DNA of 64,000 nt from Planctomycetales bacterium (GTDB lineage: Bacteria > Planctomycetota > Phycisphaerae > SM23-33): the NCBI GenBank assembly GCA_030612725.1, contig JAUWNJ010000007.1, forward strand, positions 1 to 64,000, written 5' to 3'. This document shows positions 26,296-35,487 of this stretch, in pieces (position 1 is the first letter of the stretch; each line of letters opens with the position of its first letter). The notes under the pieces are model-generated. The model saw only the letters and a list, made by a program, of their open reading frames with translations. It was not told where the DNA came from and searched no databases. The position numbers and the translations under genes were made by a program.

Positions 26296-27374
26296 TATTT
26301 CAGGCTGGCGACGACTTTGCTTCTGTCGGATTCGGACCAGTCCATCAGGTGGAAGTAGTCGTAGAAGCAGATACCGGTCAGGCCCTTTTCGGCGCATAAC
26401 TGAATCTGCTTAACGAGCGTATCGGCCGTCTGGTCCCAGATAAGCCCCAGCCCCATGATGAACTGTGCGCCGTTGGACAATGTCGGTCCCGCCTCGGCGG
26501 TCTCGGCGGCCATGTCCAAATGAGGCGTGTACTGCATTATGGCGGCGTAGTCCAGATACCTCATCCGGCACCAGTACGGCCAGTCCTGAAAAATGGCCCA
26601 GTAACGCTTGTTGTGCTGGGCCTCGCCCATTTCCTTACCGGGAACGATGCGGTTGAGGACCAGGGGCTTATCGGGGGAATCGACCGCGTGCCGGCCGCAG
26701 GGGAAAAGCGCCGCAGAGACCTTCTTGCCCGCCTCGCTGACCTTCCCGGAGACGCGACCGACGAAGTCGGTCAGACCATCGACGTTGAATTGATTCCAGG
26801 CGTCCCATAACTGCGAGCCTTCGTCCAGTTCGCGCGGGTCGATGCCGAACTTCCGGCGGAACTGGTCGCGGTGATAGTCGCAGTAGCAGGGCCTGTGCGG
26901 GTAGCGGATGTAGTCCATGTGGAAGCCGTCAATCGGGTATCGCTCGACGAGTTCAGTTACCAGCGAGAGCATGTACTCCTGCGCTTCAGGCCTCATCGGG
27001 CACATCGTCAAATTACCGTCGCCTATGTCAGTGAGGCTGCCGTCGTAATCGACAACGGTCGATTCCGGATGCACCCGCGCGCCGTCGCCCCAGAAACAGA
27101 ACCACGGATGAATCTCGATATCGTGCTTCTTGCACTCTTCGCAGAAGACCTCCAGCAGGTCCCATCCGTAGTAGTTTTTCTCGATGTCGCTGGTGTACCC
27201 GTTGGTGTTGTCGTGCGTCCTGACGCACGGGAAGATGAGATTGAACCCCATCTCGGCGCAGTCGGAGACGATCTTGCGAATCTGCTCGGCCCCGTCGGCG
27301 GGGTCCTTCGATATTCGTTCCCGGAATTGTCCTTCCAGTGCGATCCAAAGAGCCTTTTTCTGAAATCCGCTCAT
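26295..27374 (-). CDS. GHL10-type glycoside hydrolase-like protein
   Basis: 359 residues, no signal peptide, so cytoplasmic as far as visible. The TIM-barrel pattern includes ALWIALEGQFRER, GFNLIFPCVRTHDNTNGY, HPWFCFWGDG and DGFHMDYIRYPHRP, typical of GHL10 (DUF187). Family members include putative hydrolases whose substrates are largely unknown. The stop codon overlaps the LarA-like start by one base, so the genes are translated together. AAGGAG does not directly precede the ATG, but TAAGGAGTAA lies eight to ten bases upstream. Confidence 0.8.
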   Translation of the reverse strand: MSGFQKKALWIALEGQFRERISKDPADGAEQIRKIVSDCAEMGFNLIFPCVRTHDNTNGYTSDIEKNYYGWDLLEVFCEECKKHDIEIHPWFCFWGDGARVHPESTVVDYDGSLTDIGDGNLTMCPMRPEAQEYMLSLVTELVERYPIDGFHMDYIRYPHRPCYCDYHRDQFRRKFGIDPRELDEGSQLWDAWNQFNVDGLTDFVGRVSGKVSEAGKKVSAALFPCGRHAVDSPDKPLVLNRIVPGKEMGEAQHNKRYWAIFQDWPYWCRMRYLDYAAIMQYTPHLDMAAETAEAGPTLSNGAQFIMGLGLIWDQTADTLVKQIQLCAEKGLTGICFYDYFHLMDWSESDRSKVVASLK

Positions 27375-27441
27375 TTTGTTTACTCCTTATTATAGGTTTC
27401 TTTCTTTCGGGCGAGGTATTCTATCGTCCGTCCGCGCCAAG

Positions 27442-27768
27442 TCAAGAACGTTTGGCCTGACCGGTCAGCCTGACGCGCGCCTCTTCCGGTAGTTGTTCGT
27501 TGGGCCTGTAGAGCAGGGCGTTCCGACCGACCAGGTCCACCAGCGTCGCGCCGGTTTGGCGAGCGATTTCATCGGCTGACGCGGTGCGACTGGCAGCACT
27601 TAAAGCCGGTAGGCGTACCTTGAGAAGTTCCCGTCGGGCAAGTTGCGCGCGAACGTGGGTCAAGACGTTCTCATTAATGCCCGCCTTGCCGATGGTTACC
27701 TCCGGCCGCCTTGTTCGTCCGGTAGAGCGAAGAAACCTCCGCTGTGCCGGCGTCAGATCGAAATTCAC
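27442..27768 (-). CDS. YhbY-like CRM-domain RNA-binding protein
   Basis: About 108 residues from the GTG at 27768, which has GGAGGA upstream; an ATG at 27786 would overlap the ribosome-binding site. The CRM fold is clear: LTPAQRRFLRS, EVTIGKAGINENVLTHV, ELLKVRLPAL, GATLVDLVGRNALLYRPN. YhbY binds pre-50S ribosomal particles and takes part in 23S rRNA maturation in E. coli. It sits among metabolic genes on the minus strand; the spacing suggests its own transcript. Confidence 0.88.
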   Translation of the reverse strand: MNFDLTPAQRRFLRSTGRTRRPEVTIGKAGINENVLTHVRAQLARRELLKVRLPALSAASRTASADEIARQTGATLVDLVGRNALLYRPNEQLPEEARVRLTGQAKRS

Positions 27769-27897
27769 GTCATTATTCCTCCGCATCGGGAGCGAACATA
27801 TCCACGTGCCCGCAATCCCAAGTGCGTCCTTGTCATCTCTGGACCTCTGTGTCTCCGGGGCGAACGACCCTGCCCGTGATTCAGCCGTTATCGAAGA

Positions 27898-28758
27898 CTA
27901 CTTCGCATTTCCCTTGCGATGCCTTAGTGCTTCGCTGATGCACTCCTCCGCATTCAGCCCCATGATTTTGGCGATATCGTCGTCTTTCATGCACAGTCCG
28001 TTCTTGAAAAAGAACTTCCAGAATCGCGCCACCTCAATCGCACGCGAATACCACGTATCGGAACCGTAGAGGAAATAGTCCGGACCTATCTCGCGCATAA
28101 TGTTCCCTATCATCACCAGCGACTGCAACATATAAGTCAGGTCGCCGGAGATGTCCATGTACATCTTGGCCCTTCCCCGCATACCGGAGTTCCCGTAGCA
28201 TATCCAGGCTGCCTGTTCGAAGAAATGAACATTCCCTCCCATGTGCGCCATGATAATCACCAGGTCGGGAAAACTCTTGGCTATGGCGTCCATGTGAATG
28301 GGCAGCATGTTCCGCCCATAGGTTTGCTCTATTGTCATATTCGCGGTGTTACCGGACTTCTTCGCATCCCCTACAGGGTAGTAATACCCGCCGCCGACGT
28401 GGAAGAGGATCGGCATGTGCAGTTCCTGCGCCCGTTGGTAATGGCCGAAAAACTCCTTTGAATCATACGGCTTCGGCGGCCAGATGGTTTTTAGTCCGAC
28501 AAAGCCCTGCTCGTAAAGCCAGTCGATCCGCTCGGGGCCCTTACGGAAATCCAGGTATCCGAACGGAACGAATAGTTCCGGATACTGCCGCGCCAGTGCG
28601 ATACTCTGCTCATCCGTTGCGCTTCCCTCCGGCACGCCATTCAGGGACAGAAGCCAGGCCTTGTTTATGACGCCTGAATCGACGAGCGTCCTGGGGTCCC
28701 AATCGTCCGCCGGTTCCTTGGCCGTAAAATTGTGCAGGTGAACATCGACGATATGCAT
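27898..28758 (-). CDS. Amidohydrolase-2-like metal-dependent hydrolase
   Basis: About 286 residues from the ATG at 28758, with AAGGAG upstream; a longer frame to 28860 has no support. The barrel starts HIVDVHLHNFTA with an HxH metal pair, then FVGLKTIWPP, LHMPILFHVGGG (third His), LVIIMAHMGGN and FLYGSDTWYSRA with the aspartate. Family members hydrolyse or decarboxylate small aromatic and lactone substrates; which one is not clear. It follows a nitroreductase and xylulokinase in the same direction, so a catabolic operon is likely. Confidence 0.82.
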   Translation of the reverse strand: MHIVDVHLHNFTAKEPADDWDPRTLVDSGVINKAWLLSLNGVPEGSATDEQSIALARQYPELFVPFGYLDFRKGPERIDWLYEQGFVGLKTIWPPKPYDSKEFFGHYQRAQELHMPILFHVGGGYYYPVGDAKKSGNTANMTIEQTYGRNMLPIHMDAIAKSFPDLVIIMAHMGGNVHFFEQAAWICYGNSGMRGRAKMYMDISGDLTYMLQSLVMIGNIMREIGPDYFLYGSDTWYSRAIEVARFWKFFFKNGLCMKDDDIAKIMGLNAEECISEALRHRKGNAK

Positions 28759-28853
28759 TTCTGACAGTCTCCTTTCACGTTGCCCAAGCGGGCGCTTTGT
28801 ATTTGCGAACAGCGACAAGCCCACAGGAGGCCTTCTGTGGGCTGTCGCTCGGT

Positions 28854-29378
28854 TCACCACTGATTATAACGAATTTTTGACTCGTCGTAGCGATCTTCCC
28901 GCGGCTTCTGTTCTGCCGGGAAACCGATGGAAATCAGAGCAAACGGCACAATATGTTCCGGCGCGCCTATCAGTTCTCGGAACCGAGCAACCCGATCTTC
29001 GGTCGGATAGACGCCAAGCCAGACAGCACCCAGACCGGTAGCGTTGGCTGCAATGAGGAGATTCTCCGTAGCCGCCGAGCAGTCCTGGATCCACCAGAGT
29101 TCCTTCTTGACTATTTCCAGTTCCACCAACTGCTGGTCGTAACAGACCATGATTGCCGCCGGGGCCTCTTTCAGCATCGCCGAATATGGATGGAACGTAG
29201 TTATCTCATCGAGCATCCGGCGGTCGTCGATCACCACAAATAGCCATGGCCGCTGATCACCCGCCGATGGTGCCATCATGGCGGCTTCTAGCAGCGCCTT
29301 TATCATCTCCTCAGGCACGGCCTGGTCGGTGTACTTGCGGATACTCCTGCGGGAAAGAATAGCGTCCATCGCGTCCAT
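28854..29378 (-). CDS. Nitroreductase-family flavoprotein
   Basis: 174 residues, start supported by AGGAG seven bases upstream. FMN-binding pattern: AILSRRSIRKYTDQAVPEEM at the N-terminus, AAMMAPSAGDQRPWLFVVID, and the C-terminal ATGLGAVWLGVYPTEDRV and VPFALISIGFPAE. The family reduces nitro, quinone or flavin-type compounds with NAD(P)H. It begins 15 bases after the xylulokinase stop, so it belongs to the same transcript. Confidence 0.9.
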   Translation of the reverse strand: MDAMDAILSRRSIRKYTDQAVPEEMIKALLEAAMMAPSAGDQRPWLFVVIDDRRMLDEITTFHPYSAMLKEAPAAIMVCYDQQLVELEIVKKELWWIQDCSAATENLLIAANATGLGAVWLGVYPTEDRVARFRELIGAPEHIVPFALISIGFPAEQKPREDRYDESKIRYNQW

Positions 29379-29393
29379 GTTTTTTCTCCTGCT

Positions 29394-30893
29394 CTATTGC
29401 TGTAGTTTCGCTATGAGGGGAAATTCGTTTTTCAGCGCCGGGTAAAGCCGGCGGTATTGCTTGTAATAACGTGCGTAAGCGCGTTTTGCGACGGGACTGG
29501 GTTTTATCGTCTGCGTTGTCTTTACGATAGTCTCGCAGGCCTGCGGAACCGAAGCGTACCTGCCCGTGCCGACCGCGGCGAGGATGGCGGCTCCGTAGGC
29601 GGGTCCTTCCTCCGTTCGGATTGTAACGCAGGTCGAGCCATAGATGTCAGCCTGCATCCGTCGCCAAAGCGCGCTTCTGGCTCCTCCACCGGAGAGGCGA
29701 ATCTGCCTCGGTCTGATTCCGCGATTGCGCAGGATTGTCAGCGCGTCGTTCATCGCAAACGTTACGCCTTCCATCACCGAGCGGATCAGTTCGTTACGGG
29801 TCGTGCGTGCGGTCAGTCCGATCCATCCGCCACGGGCGAGCGGGTCGGCGTGAGGCGTCCGTTCACCGGTCAGGTAAGGAAGAAAAAACAACCCGCCGCT
29901 GCCCGTTCCAGCCTTTGCCGCCAAGGTGGCAAGCGACTTATAGGTTTCGCCTTTGAGCGTATTGGTCAGCCATTGGGCCGACCCGCCTGCCGATAAAATG
30001 CATCCGAACATGCAATACTCGCCCGACACAGCAGAGCAGAACGTCTGCACCCCGCCGGCCGGGTCGGTAACGTATTTTTTCGAGTGTGTCAGGACTGCGC
30101 CGGAGGTCCCTATTGCCGCCGAGACCACGCCGGCCTTCACGACGCCGCATCCGACTGCCCCTGCCGGTTGATCGCCCGCACCGGCAACCACAGGCGTCCC
30201 AACCGAGACGCCCAATTGCCCCGCGGCGCGACGAGTTACCTCACCGGTGATTTCGTGCGATTCATACACCGGTGGGAGAATTTCGCGGTCAATCCCGAAG
30301 AGTTTCAGCATCTTCGCCGAGAAATCCCGCTTTCGCTGGTCAAGCATAAGCGTCCCGGACATATCAGAAACGTCGCCGGCGTATTCACCCGTCAATCGAA
30401 GGCGAATGTAATCTTTGGGAAGGAGGATGTGGCTGATTTTCTCATAGACTTTCGGCTCGTACCGACGGACCCAAAGCAATTTCGTCAGCGTGAACGACGT
30501 CATTGCGACGTTACCGACGAGCCGGATGAGGGCGGCCTTTCCGCCGGCTTTCCGCTCGATTTCCTCGGCCTGTTCGATTGTACGCTGGTCGTTCCAGATA
30601 ATGGCCGGCCGGAGGACTTTGCCGGAATTGTCCAGGCAGATAAGTCCGTGCATTTGTCCGGTCAGTCCGATACCGGCAATATCCTCACCGTTGATTTTTG
30701 CCTTGGTTATCGCGGCGCGGACGGCCTTGACCGTTGCAGTCCACCATTGTTGGGGGTTCTGCTCGGACCATGACGGTTTCGGCGTGCTGACCGTATGGGA
30801 GCCCGTAGCCGTGGCGAGCACTCGCCCACGAGCATCCATAATCAGCGCCTTCGTACCGGATGTTCCAACATCAATACCAAGATAATACGCCAT
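29394..30893 (-). CDS. xylB: Xylulokinase
   Basis: 499 residues with the FGGY carbohydrate-kinase features: YYLGIDVGTSGTKALIMDAR at the start, GIGLTGQMHGLICLD, the ATP-binding-side LSGGGARSALWRRMQADIYG, and conserved GTSGAVLT. LTGQMHG is typical of XylB, which phosphorylates D-xylulose in xylose catabolism. The start has GGAG seven bases upstream. It leads a likely three-gene minus-strand group with nitroreductase and amidohydrolase, downstream of the DarTG pair. A close relative with another ketose substrate is possible. Confidence 0.88.
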   Translation of the reverse strand: MAYYLGIDVGTSGTKALIMDARGRVLATATGSHTVSTPKPSWSEQNPQQWWTATVKAVRAAITKAKINGEDIAGIGLTGQMHGLICLDNSGKVLRPAIIWNDQRTIEQAEEIERKAGGKAALIRLVGNVAMTSFTLTKLLWVRRYEPKVYEKISHILLPKDYIRLRLTGEYAGDVSDMSGTLMLDQRKRDFSAKMLKLFGIDREILPPVYESHEITGEVTRRAAGQLGVSVGTPVVAGAGDQPAGAVGCGVVKAGVVSAAIGTSGAVLTHSKKYVTDPAGGVQTFCSAVSGEYCMFGCILSAGGSAQWLTNTLKGETYKSLATLAAKAGTGSGGLFFLPYLTGERTPHADPLARGGWIGLTARTTRNELIRSVMEGVTFAMNDALTILRNRGIRPRQIRLSGGGARSALWRRMQADIYGSTCVTIRTEEGPAYGAAILAAVGTGRYASVPQACETIVKTTQTIKPSPVAKRAYARYYKQYRRLYPALKNEFPLIAKLQQ

Positions 30894-30941
30894 TTGCTTT
30901 CTCCACCGATGAGTTACCGCATTGGTAGGACCGTGAACCCC

Positions 30942-31982
30942 CTATTTTTTCAACCAACCTTTGCTGCGTAGAACGTCCCATGCAATGCGGATATGTTCCT
31001 GCTTGAACATCCGCTTGCGCTCGTTCCAATCATAGGTCTTGGCAATGGCCTCATCGGCTGTTGAGGCGCCTTCATGTATGGCAACCCAATGGACGGTAGA
31101 TAGCAGTTCCATGCCGTAGGGTGTTTCAAACCCTTCAATCAGGTGAACCACACGGTCGAATCTCGCTCGCGTATTTGAATGTTTCTTGAGAAACACTTCA
31201 GACCGTTCGGCGGCCCCGGGCTTGAGCTCGATCTGTTTATCAGGAGCGTCATCCGCATCACCATAGCCCGTGATAAAATGCCCCTCAATGTAGCTAAGAA
31301 CGTGGCGTAAGTTTTCCGCGTAAGGTCCGTAGGGTGCTTTAGAATATCGAAGTCGCAATTTTTCACCTGCTTCCTGCATGAAGTACATCAATTTGTGAAT
31401 TTCAAGCAGGGTTACTGCAACATCCATTAATGCGGCAAGGTAACGTCGCATCAGTCCCAGAAGAGCCGCTCGCCCGACTGTCATGTTAGGCAGTTTTTCC
31501 TCTTTGACCATCTTCTCTGCCGCCGGAGCGCCTTTTGGCTCGAAAAGCAGCACATGCACATCCGAAAGGTCCCCAAAGGCTTCTTCGATCCTTGATCGGA
31601 CTTCACCCCACTGCAGACCACCAAGCCCGCACCCAAGCGGCGGCACCGCGACCGAACGAATATGCCTATTGCGGACTTCCTCAACTAAATCTATCAGGCC
31701 GGATTCGATGTATTCCAAGCGGCTTTTGCCCTTCCAGTGACGCTTGGTGGGGAAGTTAATCACATAGCGGGGATTCTCAAGACGGTTGAGATCACAGATG
31801 AAAACCTTGCCTGGTTTCAACTCCTCGCGGTCGCAGAAAGCTTTGTACGCCTTGAAATTCCCAGGAAATGCCTTACGAAACTGCAAGGCGATGCCTCGCC
31901 CCATGACACCTGCGCAGTTGACAGTGTTGACCAGGGCTTCGGCATTTGCTTTCAGTATGTCGCCTTGTTTGATCTCTATCAT
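30942..31982 (-). CDS. darG: DarG-like macrodomain antitoxin
   Basis: About 346 residues from the ATG at 31982, after GGAAGGG; a longer frame to 32012 is less likely. Residues 1-150 are a macrodomain (GDILKANAEALVNTVNCAGV, MGRGIALQF, NFPTKRHWKGKSRL with the lysine-bearing segment, PPLGCGLGGLQW). The rest is the DarG C-terminal domain (YSKAPYGPYAENLRHVLSYI...DRVVHLIEGF). Known of DarG: it removes ADP-ribose that DarT adds to DNA and also binds DarT directly. It follows darT by 17 bases. Composition is less GC-rich than neighbours. Confidence 0.9.
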   Translation of the reverse strand: MIEIKQGDILKANAEALVNTVNCAGVMGRGIALQFRKAFPGNFKAYKAFCDREELKPGKVFICDLNRLENPRYVINFPTKRHWKGKSRLEYIESGLIDLVEEVRNRHIRSVAVPPLGCGLGGLQWGEVRSRIEEAFGDLSDVHVLLFEPKGAPAAEKMVKEEKLPNMTVGRAALLGLMRRYLAALMDVAVTLLEIHKLMYFMQEAGEKLRLRYSKAPYGPYAENLRHVLSYIEGHFITGYGDADDAPDKQIELKPGAAERSEVFLKKHSNTRARFDRVVHLIEGFETPYGMELLSTVHWVAIHEGASTADEAIAKTYDWNERKRMFKQEHIRIAWDVLRSKGWLKK

Positions 31983-31999
31983 CGCACTGGCCCTTCCAC

Positions 32000-32650
32000 T
32001 TAATAGTACCAATCCCGCTTAACGGTTACGAGAGGTTTGTGCTCCGACGAGCCAAGGGCTTCTTCAATCCTGGTTTTGATCCCAGCGTCATACACACCAA
32101 TTTTTTCGACAAGCTCCCAGGGAAAAGACTCATGGACGAGAAACTCCGCCTGCTTGTCTTCTTGGATCACAGCATCCTGCCAATCCGTGGCCGCTACTGC
32201 GTGCCAATTTACTCCGTCCAGATCGGATAAGTCACAATAGAATTTTGCATAACTTGCCCTGGCGTTAGCGTCGGTGAAAGCCCACGGCTTGCCTTGCAAA
32301 TCAGCCCCTTCGACGGCAGCCTTCATGTCTGCCTGTAGGTGGATGATTGGCCGCTGGCCACCTCGGTATTTCAGATCAGGATGATTCCCCTTATACAGAA
32401 TGTACAACATTATTGACCGTGGACAGAAGTAGAACGGCACAAACTGTCCAACAGTGGTTCCGGGATGGCACGGTATGGATTTCATCAAGCGAGCCTGCTT
32501 GATATTCTCAATCCCAACTATCTGCGTGTCCTGCTGCAGCTGGAGCCGCTGCTCATCCGATAACAGTCTGCCGCACTCAATGATCCTGGGCAGGTTATCC
32601 ACATGGGTAATGTGGTATATCTTTGGATGCTTCGGTATGGTGCTCACCAT
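32000..32650 (-). CDS. darT: DarT-like DNA ADP-ribosyltransferase toxin
   Basis: 216 residues with the DarT layout: IYHITHVDNLPRIIECGRLL binding NAD, PFYFCPRSIMLYILYKGN, and AEFLVHESFPWELVEKIGVY holding the catalytic glutamate. DarT attaches ADP-ribose to bases in single-stranded DNA and blocks replication, protecting populations from phage. It is upstream of darG in one transcript. All the motifs I can check are intact, so the pair is probably active. Confidence 0.92.
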   Translation of the reverse strand: MVSTIPKHPKIYHITHVDNLPRIIECGRLLSDEQRLQLQQDTQIVGIENIKQARLMKSIPCHPGTTVGQFVPFYFCPRSIMLYILYKGNHPDLKYRGGQRPIIHLQADMKAAVEGADLQGKPWAFTDANARASYAKFYCDLSDLDGVNWHAVAATDWQDAVIQEDKQAEFLVHESFPWELVEKIGVYDAGIKTRIEEALGSSEHKPLVTVKRDWYY

Positions 32651-32891
32651 TCAGGTTTCCAACGAAGCTCTATTCAACATTCATCATCGCGTATCTTTAT
32701 ATTTGATTGTCGGGGCGGGGGCCAGTAATTTTGGAAAAGGGGGCATTCTAAACATGCTATCATGTTCCAGGCAGGGCAAACACCAAAATGATGATTCTCG
32801 GTAAAAAGTGCTCACCCTCCTTTTCAATGGCGATAAATTTATAAAAAAAGGGTGACATATACTTGACACCCCCGTTGCGGCGCGCGATGTT

Positions 32892-33902
32892 GTGAGCAAT
32901 TCATTTACTGAAGCGAATGGGGTCGCAGGCATGGAAGGTCGATGGTCGGATAGGAGGTCCGTGCGGTTTTTTTCCGCCGTCGGCTGCGAAAAAGGGGGCT
33001 TCACTCTCGTTGAACTTCTTGTCGTTCTGATGATCCTGGCTTTGCTTATAGCGATGCTGGTTCCGTCGCTGTCGGCTGCGAAGCGTCAGGCGTTCCTGAC
33101 CTCCTGTACGATGCAGATACGAGGCGTCGGTGTAGCCTTGAGGCAATTCGTCGGCGCAAATCAGAACCACCTTCCGCCCTTCGCATTCAGCGATTACGAC
33201 GGTAATCTACCCCTCAGCGGACACTGGGGTGGATGGAGTCAGGAAGGCGACCCGGACTGCTTCGGCAGGAGGGGAGTCGAAAACGTCAATCTTTATCGCC
33301 TCGTCGCCGACGATTACATATCGGTCGCCCATTCAATCTGTCCGGGGGCTGACAAATCGCTTGTTGACGGTTCGAGCAGTTACTTCCCGCACACTTCCAA
33401 ATTCAGCACCTATTGTCTGCGCATGCCCTATAGCCGGGACGTTTTCCGCGCCTCGCCGAGCCTGTCGGGATGGGCGTCGCAAGGATTGCTGGGCATATAC
33501 ACCCAGGCCGGCGGCGGCGAAAAATTCCATTTCGGTGCGAACACCGTAACCGTTCCGCTTCTTCGTGCGGACCTGTCCTATCGCGAGATTAACCCCGCAG
33601 ACGGTGAGCAACGCGCGATGAACTTCTCCACCGGAGCGATATTGAGCGATGTGTTCTGGTATCAGGATCATCAACGTCAGGCCGATGAGGAGCCGGGGCT
33701 GACTACCTATGGGGTTCGCGCCGAATGGTGTCATGATTCGAGGTTTAACGTCCTGTTCGGCGACGGGGCGGTCGAGAGCATTGCCGATGACGGAACGGTG
33801 GCTGCGAATTCAGTCGGACCGGACTCCGACCTGGGCGACGACGGTACAAACTTCGCATCCTACGCAATCACCGTCTGGAGATACTTCGAAGATAACAGAT
33901 AA
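32892..33902 (+). CDS. Prepilin-type N-terminal methylation protein
   Basis: About 336 residues. A short basic leader ends with the prepilin cleavage site GGFTLVELLVVL, followed by a hydrophobic helix, as in type II secretion or pilus pseudopilins. The C-terminal part ends with a segment FNVLFGDGAVESIADDG that resembles the H-x9-DG domain of planctomycete DUF1559-like and related proteins. The start is uncertain: GTG at 32892, or ATG at 32931, or GTG at 32961. The protein is processed by prepilin peptidase and probably assembles at the envelope. Confidence 0.78.
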   Translation: MSNSFTEANGVAGMEGRWSDRRSVRFFSAVGCEKGGFTLVELLVVLMILALLIAMLVPSLSAAKRQAFLTSCTMQIRGVGVALRQFVGANQNHLPPFAFSDYDGNLPLSGHWGGWSQEGDPDCFGRRGVENVNLYRLVADDYISVAHSICPGADKSLVDGSSSYFPHTSKFSTYCLRMPYSRDVFRASPSLSGWASQGLLGIYTQAGGGEKFHFGANTVTVPLLRADLSYREINPADGEQRAMNFSTGAILSDVFWYQDHQRQADEEPGLTTYGVRAEWCHDSRFNVLFGDGAVESIADDGTVAANSVGPDSDLGDDGTNFASYAITVWRYFEDNR

Positions 33903-34096
33903 AACGAATGTCAGATGGATTCTTCACGACTGCTAATAAGAAGCAGACGAATCGTTGCAGTCAAGTGTGGTACGCACGGGAATCGCTGGGGCGGATAGAT
34001 CAGAATTGATATTTTATTCTCGCCGACGGTTATTTTTCGTTGGTATGGGCAACCAAAGCCTTGGCTCAGCCGACCAGTGCGGGTAAAACATCTCAT

Positions 34097-35434
34097 ATGG
34101 GATTACCTGTTGTTGCCATTGTGGGCCGACCTAACGTCGGCAAGAGCAGTCTGCTGAACTGTCTGACCGGCCGGCGTATCGCAATCGTCGATGCGACGCC
34201 GGGCGTTACGCGCGACCGGATCAGCACGCCACTGCCAATCGGAACCGACCCCGAAAGATACGTCGAACTCGTCGATACCGGCGGGTACGGAATCGAAGAC
34301 ACCGACAACCTCACCGACGAGATTACCGGCCAGATTGATTATGCAATGACGGCGGCGTCGCTGATATTGTTCGTGGTCGATGCCCGCGAGGGCGTAACGC
34401 CGCTGGATAAGGCAGTGGCAGAGCGCCTGCGCCACGCCGACAGGCCCGTTATCCTCGTGGCAAACAAGGTGGACTCATTTAATACGCTGACCGAGCAAGG
34501 CGAGTTGCACGCGCTCGGTTTCGGCAAGCCGATGGTAATATCGGCCACTCATCAACTTGGCACCGATGCGCTGTTGGAGGTAATCGCCGAGCGTGTCGGT
34601 TCCGCCGCCGAGGCCGAAGACGAACCGATAATGAAACTCGCCATCGTCGGGAAGCGAAACGTCGGAAAGAGCACCTTCATCAACGCCTTGGCCGGTACTG
34701 ACCGGGTCATCGTCTCGGAAATCCCCGGGACAACTCGCGACAGCGTCGATGTGCGGTTCGAGATGGACGGGCGGGCGCTTCTGGCCATCGACACCGCCGG
34801 CGTCCGCAAGAAAAGCAAACTCGCCGACGACATCGAATACTATAGCCGGCACCGCGCAATGCGGAGTATCCGACGCGCCGACGTCGTAATGCTGATGTTC
34901 GATGCGGTCGAACCGGTCGGGAAAGTCGAAAAACAATTGGCTGCGTATATCAGCGGGCTTTACAAACCTACCGTTTTCGTCGTCAACAAGTGGGACCTCG
35001 TGCCCGAGGACGTTACGCGGGACGAATACGGGCCTTACCTTACGCGCATCCTTCCGGAACTTTCCTACGCCCCGATTATTTTCACATCGGCCGATGGCGG
35101 CGACGGTATCGGCGAGGCGATCGGACTTGCCGGCGAGTTGTTCAACCAGGCCCGCCGACGCGTACCCACATCGGAATTGAACATCGCGTTCGAGGAAATA
35201 GTGGCCGCTCATGCGCCCAGGGCGAAACTTACTCACAAGTACCCGAAGATTTATTACGTTACGCAGATTGCGACTGCCCCGCCGACGCTGGCAGTATTCG
35301 TCAACAATGTTGACTCCTTCGAGCCGGCATTCCGCCGATACCTCATCAACCAACTGCGCCTGCGCCTACCCTTCCCGGAAGTGCCCATCCGCCTTATCTT
35401 CCGCCCTAAACCGGCGCGGACGTATGATTCGTAA
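34097..35434 (+). CDS. der: Ribosome-assembly GTPase Der
   Basis: 445 residues from the ATG at 34097; a TTG upstream adds a non-conserved leader. Two GTPase domains in tandem: GRPNVGKSS, DTGGYG and NKVDSF in the first, GKRNVGKST, DTAGVRKKS and NKWDLV in the second, followed by the KH-like C-terminal domain (LTHKYPKIYYVTQIATAPP ... VPIRLIFRPK). Der (EngA) helps assemble the 50S ribosomal subunit and is essential in most bacteria. It is monocistronic here. Length is normal. Confidence 0.95.
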   Translation: MGLPVVAIVGRPNVGKSSLLNCLTGRRIAIVDATPGVTRDRISTPLPIGTDPERYVELVDTGGYGIEDTDNLTDEITGQIDYAMTAASLILFVVDAREGVTPLDKAVAERLRHADRPVILVANKVDSFNTLTEQGELHALGFGKPMVISATHQLGTDALLEVIAERVGSAAEAEDEPIMKLAIVGKRNVGKSTFINALAGTDRVIVSEIPGTTRDSVDVRFEMDGRALLAIDTAGVRKKSKLADDIEYYSRHRAMRSIRRADVVMLMFDAVEPVGKVEKQLAAYISGLYKPTVFVVNKWDLVPEDVTRDEYGPYLTRILPELSYAPIIFTSADGGDGIGEAIGLAGELFNQARRRVPTSELNIAFEEIVAAHAPRAKLTHKYPKIYYVTQIATAPPTLAVFVNNVDSFEPAFRRYLINQLRLRLPFPEVPIRLIFRPKPARTYDS

Positions 35435-35487
35435 TCTTTTCACGAACCCCGACGCCCGTACCACGCTACGATTAACTGCGAACTGTT

